NCBI GenBank assembly: GCA_012931725.1 | Contig: CM022944.1 | Location: 107,233,463 to 107,297,462 of the forward strand | Length of the DNA: 64,000 bases | Reading direction: 5' to 3' | Source of the DNA: Litsea cubeba | Lineage: Eukaryota; Streptophyta; Magnoliopsida; Laurales; Lauraceae | Shown: piece by piece, positions 11,273 through 23,694 of the stretch | Position numbering within the stretch: position 1 is the first letter of the stretch | Layout: each line of letters starts with the position of its first letter | Notes under the pieces: model-generated | Databases searched by the model: none | The model's input: the letters and a program-made list of their open reading frames with translations, nothing else | Told to the model about the DNA's origin: nothing | Made by a program: the position numbers and the translations under genes

Positions 11273-12703
11273 TGTCGCAACCCCAGACCGAGATTTAGGA
11301 ATCAAGACACGGACCCGCGACGTTTACCACAGGTTCCCGCGGTGAGGATTCCAAAACAAAGACGAGATCTAGCTCACATGATCAAATATGCGGAAGCGTG
11401 TAGCAAAATGTGTCAATTATAATTTAAAAAAATTGTATGAGTAAAATGACTTCAAGACTTAATATCAGAAGGAGAAACATGACATGGCATTCCTATCATA
11501 ATTCAAGTTTCAAAGTAATAAAGTAAGTTAATTTTAATACATCCTAAAATAAGAGGCCAACAAAGGCCAATACGTCACCAAGAGTTCAAACTAGAAACCC
11601 ATGACAAAATGAAACGTTCTCATGAACCCACCCGACGTCTAGTTGACATCGTCGGGCTGCCACTCGCGAGCTGGGGGTGGCTCAACAGCCTCCTCCTGAC
11701 GCTCCTCCTCAAAGGCATCGTCTCCTGCATCTGGGCACCAAAATAACAAGGGTCAAACATGACGGTTTGGCAGGTAATCAATTTAGGCATGAGCATGATA
11801 CAATAATAAAAACAATCTAATAAAGTTTAAACAATTTAAGATGAAGATATGCACTTCGGATTTACAAAACTAGCATGAATAATTCTTATATCATGAATAG
11901 TAAATCCACATTGAGCTAAATCCTTTCTCCATCATACATGATGATAAGAGCAAGCGAGCGAGCGGGCGCCCAAGCCACACAAGGTGGGAGGGGAAAATAT
12001 CGGCCGCGGAACCGGAAAATACACTACCAATCTGCAGATGGTCCTTACTTATGTTTAAAGACCCCCTAACTAGTGGATCAGACTGAGAGGGCAATCTAAG
12101 CTCAGTGGTGTTCACTTAAATCCATGAATGCACAAAACAAAACAATATACTTATCAAGCTTATCGAAACAGAAGGGGAAATCACTTATCAAAATGAACAA
12201 GACAGGGCTAGCAAAAAGGCATAATATATATGCATAACGAGCTTAGGAAGTGATCCCCTTCTTCATTCAGAAATCAAACCTTCAAACGAGCCCATACTTG
12301 AAATCCAAAACGAGTACATGAAGATTTTCTATATACAAAAACTTGAATTCAAAACAAAGTTTAACAAGCATATGCTAAAAGAAAATCTTCCATTGACCCT
12401 TGTGTACTTGAAACTCAAATGTCAGAAATTAGTAATGAAATTGGTGTCTCCGAAGTTGAGACATTTAAGCATTCAAACACACGACTATCAAGTAGAAGCC
12501 TTTCATTATATTCAAGTTCCTCAATCCTCAAGAAATTCTCAAAAATTTGAAAATGAATTCAAAGTTTATGAATGATGAAAAATCATAAAAACAGGTCCAA
12601 AGTTTATTTCAGATTTTTAAAATCATTAAAGATTAAAAACAGTCTCAAAAATTACAAAGAAATGCATTAAAAAGGTCTAAATGGGCTGGGGACAGGGCTT
12701 GGG
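11273..12703 (-). repeat. G2 LTR, first segment (reverse orientation)
   Basis: On the plus strand the LTR starts TGTCGCAACCCCAGACC, the reverse complement of a Gypsy LTR 3' end close to that of G1. It runs to the B1 insertion point at 12704 and resumes after about 42936. The two parts make an LTR of roughly 2.9 kb. Small ORFs within it have no recognisable product. Confidence 0.85.
12485..12703 (-). repeat. G2 LTR stretch also present on the far side of B1
   Basis: These 219 bases recur at 42705-42936 with substitutions and a net ~13-base length difference. A normal insertion duplicates only about 5 bases, so the right-hand copy came from another molecule or allele. The two copies share CTATC at the rearrangement join. 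Confidence 0.88.
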
Positions 12704-13745
12704 TGTTAGTTTTATGGTCTCAATACCAGCATATGATATAATAAATTGATTCATTTCTTTATTAATCAATATATTCTTGCTTTCCATTTCATGAGATGAA
12801 TGGTGTTTAATTATATACTTGCACATAACCAATACGAATGACATAATAGTTCATGAGATGAACCGGAGTCCATAAGTATACTAGATATAATACATGTGTA
12901 TGGATGAGATCCACATACGGGAGACATGTATAATAAATCTTATACTTGAATATCTTCACAACCAGTGATGAGACTGGACATCTCATACTGACAAGGTTGC
13001 AGCATTTTGATCACTATGAGATAGTGTGATTTGTCTCGATCATCAGAATGAAAGATTCTGGATCATAGTGCTGGTACATTGGATGTATTGAAGGACCATG
13101 AGAAGCACCTTATAGACACTGTCTTTATATTAAGGTCTGCTCTCATAATTCCCTAGCAGTAAACTCTCAATCCTGAGTAATTAATGAACTCAAGTTTCTA
13201 TCTATTCATTTGCTTTGAGTCACCAATGAGTGAGGCCAACTGTAGGTCAACACCTCGGTGATTTGGGTATATGGTAGTAGATCTGTGGGAACATTTAATG
13301 GTCAAGATGGAATCTATCTCTAATATCCCCTTATGCCAATTAATGGATTTAATCATTGGTAAGTGTACACCCATTCTGATTAAGAGTTAATTGGAAAGGT
13401 ACCTTTGATCATTATAATTAATTGGGGCTCAAGGATAATAAGATATGGATCTAGTTTGGAAGACAGGTCCAATTGATCCATGGATATTGATGGAGGGGGC
13501 TACTTGTGGTAATAGGGAAGTTTAGGGTCTTCTATGTAATTTCCTAAGACTGGAGTTCAATTGCATTTATATAGTGGAGTTATTTGCAATTAACTGTGGG
13601 CCCGGATTGCACATGAGATGTGGGGTCGCGTGTTCCAGTTGGAGCCAACTTTCTAAGGAATCCCTAGTGGTCCCCACGCTAGCCCAATCATCAGATGGAT
13701 ACTAATTCTAGTTGAACTCTAAAAGGAAAGTTACTATTTCTATTT

Positions 13746-13860
13746 GAAGTGAAACTTCTAATAGTGGTAATAGTATGTTTCTAATTATTAATGGAAGTGA
13801 GACTTCTATTGTAATTAAGAAAGAGAAGAAGGTTACTAATTAATTTGGAAGTGAGACTTC
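13746..13860 (+). promoter_or_regulatory. Repeated imperfect palindrome upstream of the B1 TATA box
   Basis: GAAGTGAAACTTC at 13746-13758 and GAAGTGAGACTTC at 13794-13806 and 13848-13860 are dyads with arms GAAGT and ACTTC. They lie 33-147 bases upstream of the TATA box. The B2 and B3 LTRs each have four. They look like enhancer elements, an inference by analogy with repeated U3 motifs in other plant Copia elements. Confidence 0.6.
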
Positions 13861-13892
13861 TAATTAAATTAGTAAGAGTAGTTTGTAAAAGC

Positions 13893-13900
13893 TATAAATA
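13893..13900 (+). promoter_or_regulatory. TATA box of the B1 LTR
   Basis: TATAAATA sits within GCTATAAATAGGG and is repeated in the 3' LTR at about 42241. It is the probable promoter core. Confidence 0.7.
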
Positions 13901-14388
13901 GGGAACCAAAGGGGGCTTGGACGTCCACCCTTGGAATTCACGCCCAGCCCCCTTTATGCAAGAGTTGCACTTCTCTTCTCTCCCTCTTCTAGTTCTTTTA
14001 AGTTCCTAGTTGTCTTCTCTTGAAGATCCCACCCATCTTCTTGAGAAAGAGATTCTGATTCGGTTAATAGCGTGGAAGGCCATTGGGTTTTTGGAGAAAC
14101 CTATTTGATTCGCAAAAGAGTTCGTCATCAAAGAAAGTAGCAAATTCTCCATTAGAGCACAACCGAGCTCCAAAGGTATAATCTATTTTCTTGTATGATA
14201 TAGATCTTTGTTGCATGTTTGTTACTGATTTTCTATCTCCTAGATAGATTATATTACTGATCATGATAGATGAGATAGAGGGTTTGCATCTTGGACACAT
14301 TGATAGCCTTATGGATAGTTGATCCCTGTATCAAGTGGATCAAAAGTTTTTGAAACCTATCCTAGAGGCCCACCTAATTTCCAACAAT

Positions 14389-14400
14389 TGGTATCAGAGC
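14389..14400 (+). other. Primer binding site of B1
   Basis: TGGTATCAGAGC lies two bases after the LTR end and is complementary to initiator tRNA-Met. Confidence 0.9.
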
Positions 14401-14656
14401 CTTACCTCATCTCTGATCATGTTAGATCAGTAAACTTGATCTAATCTTTGCATGAGATGCGAAGAGGATAGATCAAGGGCTATATGGATCAGTTTTGATG
14501 GTTTTGCTTGTATAATTAGGGAATCCATGTTTGGACAGTCACAAAATGGTTTAATAATGATGGAATGATGGTAGGAAGCCATTGGGAGTCTTCAGAAGAG
14601 CTCTGGAGATGTTTGGACACGAATTAGAAAAACCCAACCTGCAGATTTCCGTCAGG

Positions 14657-14689
14657 TCGGTCGACCGAACCCTCTGGTCGGTCGACCGA
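14657..14689 (+). repeat. Paired TCGA-centred palindromes in the B1 leader
   Basis: Two perfect 12-bp palindromes TCGGTCGACCGA occupy 14657-14668 and 14678-14689, with centres 21 bp apart. The same layout with other palindrome sequences occurs in the LTRs of G1 and C1. Confidence 0.9.
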
Positions 14690-14754
14690 AGACACTGACA
14701 CAACAGATCGCAGTTTTTATTTTTGTTTCAGGGGCGCTACCCCCTGGGCCCCTG

Positions 14755-14788
14755 CGAGCTGACCGGGCAGCTCGACCCCCGCCGGGGG
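14755..14788 (+). other. GC-rich double hairpin in the B1 leader
   Basis: CGAGCTG (14755-14761) pairs with CAGCTCG (14768-14774) around a six-base loop. CCCCC (14776-14780) can pair with GGGGG (14784-14788). The surrounding ~80 bases are far more GC-rich than the rest of B1. In retroelements such leader structures often serve RNA dimerisation or packaging; that role is inferred. Confidence 0.6.
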
Positions 14789-15396
14789 ACACCCTCGGAC
14801 CCCCTCAGCGTAGTGCATGAATTATAATAGTGGTAATTTTTGGCATCTTATCATTCCATTGTTGTTTGGTAACCCGGTTTTGTGAGTTGATGTAAGACCC
14901 CGACCCGAGAGACTTCGTTTAGAGTTGATTAAGTTGTGTTTTAGTTTTAAGTGTGTTTAGTGGTTTTCGGATTAGTTGGGGATTAGAATAGCTTTTATAA
15001 TAGCTTTGGGGAATTTGGAGAGCCTTTTTATTTATGGGACCCTTTGGGGGTTCTTGTTACGAATTGTGTGAGATTGGGGGTTTACCGATGATTTCCAAGA
15101 ATCGTGTTTTTTAACCCCATTGGACTTATCTTGTTAATCCCTACAACTTCCATGATGACATCGTTTTCATTCGAGGACCTTAAACCCGATTTTTCACTAA
15201 TTGAGGGCAAAATGGTCTTTTTACCCAAAATCTGGACACCGATTTCAATGTCACCAAAATGTGCAAAATATATACTTTTTAGAAACTAGAAATTTTTCCG
15301 ATCAACTTTGTCTTCTTCGTCGAATTCATTTGAAGCCCCGAAAACCATGTTTTGAGCCCGAGAGTCTTTTAAGTTGTGGGCCCCATCCTCACTTAC

Positions 15397-15404
15397 TATA
15401 TATA
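15397..15404 (+). promoter_or_regulatory. TATA box of the G1 LTR
   Basis: TATATATA follows a GTGGGCCCC element by about 14 bases, a typical plant promoter arrangement. The copy in the 3' LTR is near 33180. Confidence 0.65.
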
Positions 15405-16119
15405 GAAAGCTTCTTCTTCATTTTTCTCATTTCTGGCAAAAACCCTAGAGGAGAAGAGAAACCCCAGCCCTAAGGGTTTTCCATTACCCTTTTTCTTGCT
15501 TCTTCATCTTCAATCCCCCACTAAGCTAGTGCTAATGGAAAATTAGAGGCTACAATCTTCTTTCTCATCTCAAGGCCTTCATCTTGACACCATTTTTGAA
15601 GAAAACCGCCCACTCCAAGACTTCCTTTGGACAACACCTTGCTTTTTGAAGAACTTCCTTGTAAGTGATCTTCCTAAAAGTTTTATAATCCTGTTTGTTT
15701 AGCCCTAGGGAAACTCCATTTCATTTGTTGGAAGATTCCGTTTTGTTTTACTTGGTTTTTGATAATCTAGGGTTTGGATTTGGGGATTTTGTGTATAGGT
15801 GTTTGATTGTGGGCTTAAAAGGTGATTAGAGCTCAATTTGTTTTGCATTGGACCCAAGGCAAGTGGATGAAACGATTCTCATGTGTTTTATCATGTTTTA
15901 TGCAAAATCTTGATTTGTCTTCATTAATAGTTTTAATGGTTTATCATGTTTGATGGTTTAGTCTTATTGATTTTGAATAATGATTTGATGAGATAAGGAG
16001 GTGAAGGAATAGCCCAATTATTCATGAAGATATGTATGGAAGAAGGGGAAAGAAAGGAAATGGATAGGAGTTGGACAAGAGAAGAATTCAACCAAATGGG
16101 TTGAGATTCGTTGCAGGAC

Positions 16120-16335
16120 CGATCGATCGCCCATCAGGTCCGATCGATCGGACTGTAAATAACTGAGAGTGTTTTCAGGACCGATCGATCGTCCATCAGG
16201 TCCGATCGATCGGACTATAAATAACTGAGAGGGTTTTCAGGACCGATCGATCTCCCATCAGGTCCGATCGATCGGACTGTAAATAACTGGGAACAATTCA
16301 GGACCGATCGATCGGCCAAGGAGTCCGATCGATCG
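16120..16335 (+). repeat. Four palindrome pairs in the G1 5' LTR
   Basis: Cores of CGATCGATCG start at 16120/16141, 16182/16203, 16244/16265 and 16305/16326, always 21 bp apart. One core (16244) has a single mismatch. Pairs repeat every ~62 bases. The best single palindrome is GTCCGATCGATCGGAC at 16138-16153. Confidence 0.95.
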
Positions 16336-18026
16336 GACTGAAATGAGATGAACTGTAAAATAAGAGAATTGTGGGACTATTTTTCAGATTCATTCCAAGC
16401 CCATACTCAAGTCCAATTCAGCTCTATCCCTTATCTTCTTATTTGAAGACATTGAACCTATAATGATGCATTTAAACCCATGAAAGATTGGGGTAAATTG
16501 TGAGGGGCTGTAGTGTGGAGGTATTGTTTGGAGTCCCAATGTTATTCAATGATGGGTAAGGCATTGTATGAAGTCCGAAGGAAGGAGGAACCTCATCATG
16601 GAGATTCCATGAGGTTTTCTAGATTGACCAATGTGTATAAGGACCCGGAATGTCCCTAACTCTTAAAGAGTACCAAAATTTCATCATAACCGACATACGG
16701 GACCCTATTCGCACTGATTCAATTCTAGAAACCCTTTTGTTAGCCTGTAAAGGTATTGGAAACTATTTGTATTTGATTTCCAACCAATCCCCTATTTTGA
16801 GATTTCAACCTGTGATTTGTGAGTACTCTTGAATCGAGAACATTGTGTTACCATATTGTTAACTTGTTTAGACCCGTCCCGACTTTTTTATGTTTTTACC
16901 TATGAGTTCTCGCCCCGTTATGTGTATTTATTTGCTTTGATTTTCGCATGTTACCTATGAGTCAGCACCACTCAGCTTGGATAACCTTATCGGTTTGATC
17001 CACCGGTTTGGATATCCCCCTTCAGTTATACCCGCTGCAGCATGGTTCCCGCCTCGCCCCGATATAGCCGGTTCGCTACCATGGTCCCGCAGAGTATTAT
17101 ATGTATTTATTGTCTAAAAATCGTTGACTCTCCTCACCTCGTGTGACTGAGGTTAACGTCGTTGATTCTCCTCACCTCGTGTGACTGAGGTCAATGTCCC
17201 GATGTGCTCTTATCACTTTTGTGAGAGAGGATTTAGCTTTGTGTGGTTGCCACCTTGTTAGTCCCGAATCCTTGTTACCTTACATGTTTTATTTGCATAA
17301 GTAACTCTTTAAATGTTGCATTCTTCTTTATGAAAATTCATTGTTTATCTAGATTTTACTATGTTTCTAAAGGCATCATTGTTTTGAATTATTGTTATAT
17401 CTTTTCACCCACTTGCCAGACCGTCGTGTCTGATCCATTTATTTTGGTAATCACGTCCCGAGCTTATTGCCATTGAGGAGGAGCCGGAGGCCAGGCGGTC
17501 GGTGAACCGCAACGAGTGATTGAGTGGCAAGCCGATGATGTCATGTAGACATTCGGCCTTGCCTTGAGAACGATACACTTTGGGAACTTATGATATCTTT
17601 ATTTTAGGTTTCATTTGGTTGTACGGTCTTTGTTGACCGTTATTTTGGGGGCATTAATCAACTGATATTTTGTAAATATACTTAACTTTACTTTTGGGGA
17701 AATATGCTTATGATCATTGCTCATCCTGATATCTTGTCATATTAACCATAAATCAGTCTTGTTTATGGGATTGAATGGTATTAGTATGGTTTGCTACACG
17801 CTTCCGCAATCTTGAGAATATGTTTGATATGGTTATATGTGAGATGATGTGTAAAGATAATCCTCACCGCGGAACCCTGTGGGAAATCACGTGCACGGAC
17901 AAATGTTCTTTTAATTCCGTGTGCGGTTTAGCCAAAGAGATGCACGTGGCGCGGCATCACCCCCCACCGTCCCGATCCCGGACTCGGCCTTTTTGCCCTA
18001 GTCCCGGTCCGGGGTCGCGACAGGAC

Positions 18027-18038
18027 TGGTATCAGAGC
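18027..18038 (+). other. Primer binding site of G1
   Basis: TGGTATCAGAGC lies four bases past the LTR end and is complementary to initiator tRNA-Met. Confidence 0.9.
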
Positions 18039-18174
18039 GGGACATGTTTCAGGCAATTAAAAGAAACTAGAAATCTTAAGGACGTGGCGAGGATTCGTTA
18101 GATAGAATCGTGTGAGCAATGTGTGACCACCCTGTACTTGATTTATATGTGCTAACAATTTGTTTTGCAGCGTT

Positions 18175-19495
18175 ATGCCACCTCGTAAAAGAGCAGCAAA
18201 CAGTAATCACGTTGCTAGTAACAGTGAGAATACAGAGCCTATTGCAGAGGAACCACAAGACAACAACATGCAGAACCAATTCCAACAGATGATGCAGGCT
18301 ATGATTGACCAACAACGCCAGGCAAATGAGAACCAGGCTAGGCTCCAAGCACAAGCATATGAGACACAGACCAGATTGCAAGAACAGATGCTTAAGAAAG
18401 ACGAGGATCATGCTAGGGAGATAGCTCAAATGCGAGCACAGTTGTTGGGGATATTAGAGAGGAGACCGGAACCAATACCAGTTGCACCACCTGGTCCGGT
18501 AAACATTAGAGGGAATGATCCTAATGTGTTTATGAGCGGTTCAGGAAGAGAGGACCGAAAGAATTTTTGGGGACTGAGGATCCAATGGCAGCAGATGATT
18601 GGCTTGAGCACACCGAAAACATATTTGAGATATTCATATGTACCGGTGTAGAACGTGTACAGCTTGCAGCCTCTATGTTTGTGGGTTTGGCAGATATTTG
18701 GTGGAAGACCGTTAAGGCAGAATACAGGACAATGGCTGATGCAGAAGCTTGGGTTAACTTCAAGAGACAGTTTGGAGAGAAATATGTACCTGCACATGTC
18801 AAGAGACAAAAGGCAGCAGAATTTCAGCAACTTGTGCAAGGGAACATGACGGTCCTCGAATACCTTAAAAATTTGAGAGATTGTCAAGGTATGCTCCAGA
18901 GCTGATAGACACGGTTGAGAAAAAGATAACCAAGTTCCTTGAGGGACTTCACCCGATTATTGAGAGGGATGCTACCGGGGTTGTACCACCCGTTACCTTT
19001 GAAGAAGCTGTCAAGAGAGCATACAAATTTGAGAACTTCCACAACAAGATCATCAAGAACCAAGGAAAGGGTCAAGGCCAACAGCAGAACTATCAGCAAA
19101 GAAACAATCAGAACAAAAGGCCAAGGCAGGAGCAGAATGCGCAGAACCCAGTGGTTTGTATCCACTGTGGGAAAAACCATGAGAGTGCCAATTGCCGTTT
19201 TATTACGGGAGCATGCTTTAGATGTGGCTCCATGAACCACCAAATGAAGGATTGTCCAAGGCCTGATAGACATAATAGGCAGCAACAAGGAGCACAGCGT
19301 CAGGCACCACCTCAGAATGCATTAGTGGTCCAGAATCAAGCAAGACCACTACAACAACAGGCACCTCAACAACAGTTTAGGCCACAGCAACAACAGCAAC
19401 AACAGGCCCGTCAGCAAGGGCAGAATCAAAATCAGAATCAGCGTCCTCAGAATCAGAACAGGAATGCACAACGAGGCAGGCAACAGCAAGGATAG
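18175..19495 (+). pseudogene. Gypsy Gag of G1, frameshifted
   Basis: Gag opens with MPPRKRAA, then a Gln-rich helical stretch, a Retrotrans_gag-type domain (WLEHTENIFE, IWWKTVK, NFKRQFGEKY) around 18600-18860, and two CCHC-type knuckles (CIHCGKNHESANC and CFRCGSMNHQMKDC) at about 19155-19260. A Gln-rich tail follows. Frames change near 18560 and 18880, and TAG at 19493-19495 closes the frame just before protease sequence that continues in the same frame. The start is the ATG heading the conserved N-terminus. As Gag forms the particle, this copy could not package itself. Confidence 0.88.
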
Positions 19496-20618
19496 AACAG
19501 GCCACCACAGAGGGCACAACTCTATGCTGTCAATAGAGCTGATGTAGAGGCTGAAGGCAATGTAGTGGAAGGTACACTTCTCGTCTGTGGTTTTGATGCT
19601 AAGGTTTTATTTGACCCTGGCTCTACTCACTCATTCCTATCTCCAAAATTTGCTAAGTTGATTGATATGCATGCTAGAGAGTTGAGTTTCATTTTGACTG
19701 TGACTACCCCTTTAGTTAAGGAAGTTGTTTGTAGAACATTTTACCCTAGTTGTCCAGTCATGATAGGAGAAGTAGTATTACCGGCAGATCTCATTTTGTT
19801 GGAGATGCAGGATTTTGATGTCATCCTAGGGATGGATTGGTTAGCAGGATACCATGCTACTATGGATTGTTTCCATAAGACCTTAACTTTTAAGTTAGAG
19901 GAGACCCAAGCAGGGGTGTTGTTTCAGGGAGAGAGGAGTAATTCTGGTGCAGGGTTTATTTCAGCGTTGAAGGCTGATAGACTTCTAAAAAGTGGTTGTG
20001 AGGGTTATTTGGCGTTTATCTCGGAGGATAAACGGTCCCAAGGGGTGGAGGAGATCCCAATTGTTTGCGAATTTCCGGATGTTTTCCCGGAGGAGATACC
20101 AGGATTGCCACCCATTAGAGAGATAGACTTCACTATTGAGTTAGTACCGGGGACCGCTCCGATATCTATCGCACCCTACAGAATGGCCCCGACAGAATTG
20201 GGAGAGTTGAAGATGCAATTGCAAGAACTCTTAGACAAAGGTTTCGTGAGACCTAGTGTGTCACCGTGGGGAGCACCAGTTTTGTTTGTGAAGAAGAAGG
20301 ATGGTTCAATGAGAATGTGTATTGACTATAGAAGACTGAACCAAGTGACCATCAAAAACAAATATCCATTGCGAAGGATAGATGAACTGTTTGATCAGTT
20401 GCAAGGAGCTGCTTACTTTTCGAAGATTGATTTGAGGTCAGGCTACCATCAGTTGAGAGTTAGAGATTCAGATGTACCAAAAACAGCCTTTCGTACAAGA
20501 TATGGACACTATGAATTTCTAGTGATGCCATTTGGTTTGACTAATGCACCGGCAGTTTTCATGGCATTGATGAACAAAATATTTGCGGAGTATTTGGATC
20601 AGTTTACAGTGGTGTTTA
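19496..20618 (+). pseudogene. Gypsy protease and N-terminal RT of G1, cut by A2
   Basis: This continues the Gag frame after the stop. The aspartic protease motif reads FDPGSTHSF near 19610, with DPG where DSG or DTG is usual. DVILGMDWL follows near 19816. RT motifs follow: GFVRPSVSPWGAP, the FVKKKDGSMRMC box and FSKIDLRSGYHQL with the first catalytic aspartate near 20425. The frame stops at 20618, one base into the isoleucine codon just before the catalytic Asp-Asp pair, where A2 has inserted. It resumes at 30299. Confidence 0.92.
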
Positions 20619-22624
20619 TGTTGGGATTGGTGTATGCCCTAAAGCCCACTAGCTGCACTCTCATCTTTTGTTACTGGATATTTACTGGTTATTTAATTGA
20701 AAGACTCTTTTATGCTTAAACATGTATATATGTATGGTTGCGTAAGGCCCATTGTTTCTAGTAAATGAATTAGGTGTGTAGTGTCTACACACAGATAGGT
20801 CTAATTCATGGACAACTAGAAACATCATATTTGTTCATAACTGAAAGATGGAGCTGGGCACTTCATCTTGGTAGAAGTTATAATGAGATACTCTCCTATA
20901 TAGGGTGACATACCTAAGTCACGGGAGGGCTTTCCCGGATCTATCTCATTAGTGCATGTGTCATGCATTGAACAGGACCATTGTAGGTGTGATCTCTAAA
21001 ATAGTACTATCACAGAAAAGAGATCAAGTCACCTCATGCTACTGAGTGACCGGTGCTCTTAATCTTGAGCATTTGTGGATGAACTGACGAAGTCAAGTTC
21101 TTGTGCTTTAATTCACTATGGGTGAGATTCTTTTCATGGGTCAACAGCTCTGTGTTTTGGGTACTCGGACTTGATCAGTTGGGACGTGCAAATGCAATAT
21201 AGAATCTATGCCATCTGATGATGGAATAATCGTCCCCTTAGAATTATCCGATTAATCATCAAAATCTAAGATCTTAGTATATGGATGTTCCATATGAATA
21301 TTGAACTTGTGGGTCGCTCCCTGGATCAAGAGAATGATATTCGAATGATGATTATGTTTAAGGATATGAAGTTCTAAGGTTTAGATGTAATCGGGAAGGT
21401 TGATAGTACAATTGATAACCTGACTCGATTATGGATGTTACATAGAGGGGCATTCAGGTCATTACACTTAGTAGGTCGAAGACAACCGTCATTTTATGAC
21501 GAGCTTATTATATATTTGTCCTTGGAGTTCAACCATAACTCTTTAGTGGAATGAGTTAAGGTTAAAATGGTCTTAATGTTGCTATGGGTTTAGCATGGAC
21601 ATTTTGGTCATTTTGGGAGCCAATGGCAAATATGTCTTTTGGTCCCTTCTCTAGTCACTTACCAAGATTGGCATGGTTTCCTAAGATGTTTAGATAACAT
21701 AAGGATGAATTATTTTAGTGGAAAAATAATTTTGAGTTTAAATTCAAATAGGCCTTTGATGGCATACATGAATTTAACTCTAGATAAATTGTATGTGGGC
21801 CATGGTGTGCATTGATATGTGGGATGCCCATAATAGGATTTCCATGGGTAAGGTTTTCAACTTTGAGTAGGACTCTCTACTTGGAAAGTTGGACTCCTCT
21901 TTGGATTAGTATTCCTATGAGTTAGTTTCCTTTTTGGATTAGGAACTTAAAATTAGTAAGTGTTCTACAACTAGGATTACTAATTGTATGGAAAGTTCCT
22001 TTTAGTTTCCTTTTTCTAATTGTAGTGTTTCTTAAAGGAAATAAGTCTTTCCTTTTTGGACATCAATTAGAATAAAGAGAGATAACTTTATGGGAAAGGT
22101 TTCCAAAAGGTTTCTATAAAAGAAACCAAGCATCCCCATGGACGAACAACACTTTGAGAGTCACTAGAAGAGCCACACGCCCAGCCCTTGGTTGCTTCTC
22201 TTCTTGATAGATGAGAGCTTAAGGTCTGAGTTTTTCCCTTGGAGAAATAGTTCTTGTTTCCTAGATTAAGATCCCACCATCTTAGCCAATCAGATTTGGA
22301 AGTGAGATAGAGGAGAAGATCAAAGGCAATACTAGTGCAGGAAAATTCCAGCAACTTGTTTGCAAATTGCAAGTCTGAGTTCGTGCCTTTGGATCTATTT
22401 TTTCAGAGATTTGAAGTCTACAAATCTTCGAGGTAATAGTCTTCTATCATCTCTATTAATTGGACACATGTTGATCATGATTTAATGGAGTTTCTATGCG
22501 ATTCTTTATGGCTGATTTCCGCTGCATAGTGCATAAATCAGATTTTTTAAAATCTGTCATGCTTTGCATCAACCATAGTAGTCTCTTTATGAGAAGTTTC
22601 AGATCTGAATCGCGGTTTCCTTCA
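20619..22624 (+). repeat. 5' LTR of A2
   Basis: 2,006 bases, starting TGTTGGGATTGG and ending CCTTCA. The TATA box TATAAAAG is at 22115-22122. Minus-strand ORFs in it recur in every A LTR and have no known product. Confidence 0.97.
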
Positions 22625-22625
22625 G

Positions 22626-22640
22626 TGGTATCAGAGCCAC
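22626..22640 (+). other. Primer binding site of A2
   Basis: TGGTATCAGAGCCAC follows one base after the LTR and is complementary to initiator tRNA-Met. Confidence 0.92.
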
Positions 22641-23694
22641 TCTATGTGAAATCATGATCCCATGTTGTGTGTAATTAATCCTAGATTGATTATGGGTATG
22701 GTGGCACCCTATTAAAGTTATGTTGTGATGCATGTTGTGTGCAAGTTTCATTAACATTGCTGGAATTTATTTTCCATATTTGTTTAATGATGCACATAGT
22801 GAGTTTGCATGCACTAACCTCTTTGTTTGCAGCCATATATTGCATCCTTGATGGTTCGCATGGTTGTTATGTGGATTTGGATGTTTTTTAATTAGTTGGA
22901 AAGTGTACGATTGCGCGGTTAGCAATCATAGGAAGTTGTAAAGTTTCCTTAATTTTATTCCAACTAGTCTTGATGTAAGCTTTCTTGAAAAGCATAGGAA
23001 TCTCCAATGTAATTTTGGTTTTGTTTCAAGACAAGAAGGTTGCAAGAAATTGGAGTCCTTGGAGATGAAGGATTCAAGACTTCTAGATGCATGAGGAGTC
23101 CTAATTCGATTAGGATTTGAAATCCTAAGAACAGGGAGCCATCAAGGAATGCATACTTTTATTTGCTTTTATATATGGAATGCATGGTTGAATGCTTTAT
23201 ATAATTGCTATAATTGTCACCTAGAAACATGGCCACCATTAGGTTCTAAAATTGGCATCTTTATTGTATTAGATTGTTTTTAGTTTGGCAAATTGTTTTA
23301 AACGGAACTTAGACCAGCACCTTCTATTTGTCTAGGGTTTAAAATTGGATAGGGTTTAGTTTATCTTGGTACCCTTGGTTTTCAAAGGAGGCTAAACTAA
23401 AATCTAATTAGATGCTACCTATGGGTTTTCATAACCCAAGATAGGTTTTTGACTCTTTGAAGGGATTTGCTCAAATGTTTTAAAGCAAAGGTTATTTGAT
23501 TTTAAGATGACTTAAGTCATAAATTTAATTAACCAAGTTTGCTGGATTTAAAAAGAGCTTTTGAGTAAAACAATGTAAAGGTCAAAAGGTATAAACCCTA
23601 GCGATAAATAATCAAGTGGGAGAGGGGTTTTAGGAAAGACCCCACGGCCTTCCATTTTCGGTTCATGTTATCTCATTAAAGTGTTAGTAGGAAC

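Larger units (their letters stand above)
12704..14386 (+). repeat. 5' LTR of B1
   Basis: The LTR starts TGTTAGTTTTATGGTC and ends CCAACA, 1,683 bases. It aligns along its length with 41052-42709 and more distantly with the B2 and B3 LTRs. It contains three GAAGTGAGACTTC-type repeats and a TATA box. Confidence 0.95.
14891..18022 (+). repeat. 5' LTR of G1
   Basis: This 3,132-base LTR starts TGTAAGACCCCGACCC and ends GGGGTCGCGACA. It contains the promoter near 15397, four palindrome pairs at 16120-16335 and a direct repeat of CTCCTCACCTCGTGTGACTG near 17135-17190. ORFs in it are short and unconvincing. Confidence 0.95.

Noticed and set aside
14389..14400. tRNA gene suspected from TGGTATCAGAGC matches
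   Set aside because: These are primer binding sites next to LTR ends. No cloverleaf surrounds them.
14657..14689. 21-bp palindrome pitch read as a 21-nt small RNA register or miRNA site
   Set aside because: The sequence varies between families and a duplexed precursor is not apparent. Spacing fits two helical turns equally well, so I do not claim a small RNA.
18884..19288. 134-residue minus-strand ORF opposite G1 gag
   Set aside because: It is a shadow of the Gln-rich gag coding strand with no recognisable domain.
22088..22372. Minus-strand ORF of about 94-113 residues repeated in every A LTR (174-515, 22088-22372, 29726-30010)
   Set aside because: Its recurrence is explained by LTR copying. 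There is no motif, and it is antisense to the LTR promoter.
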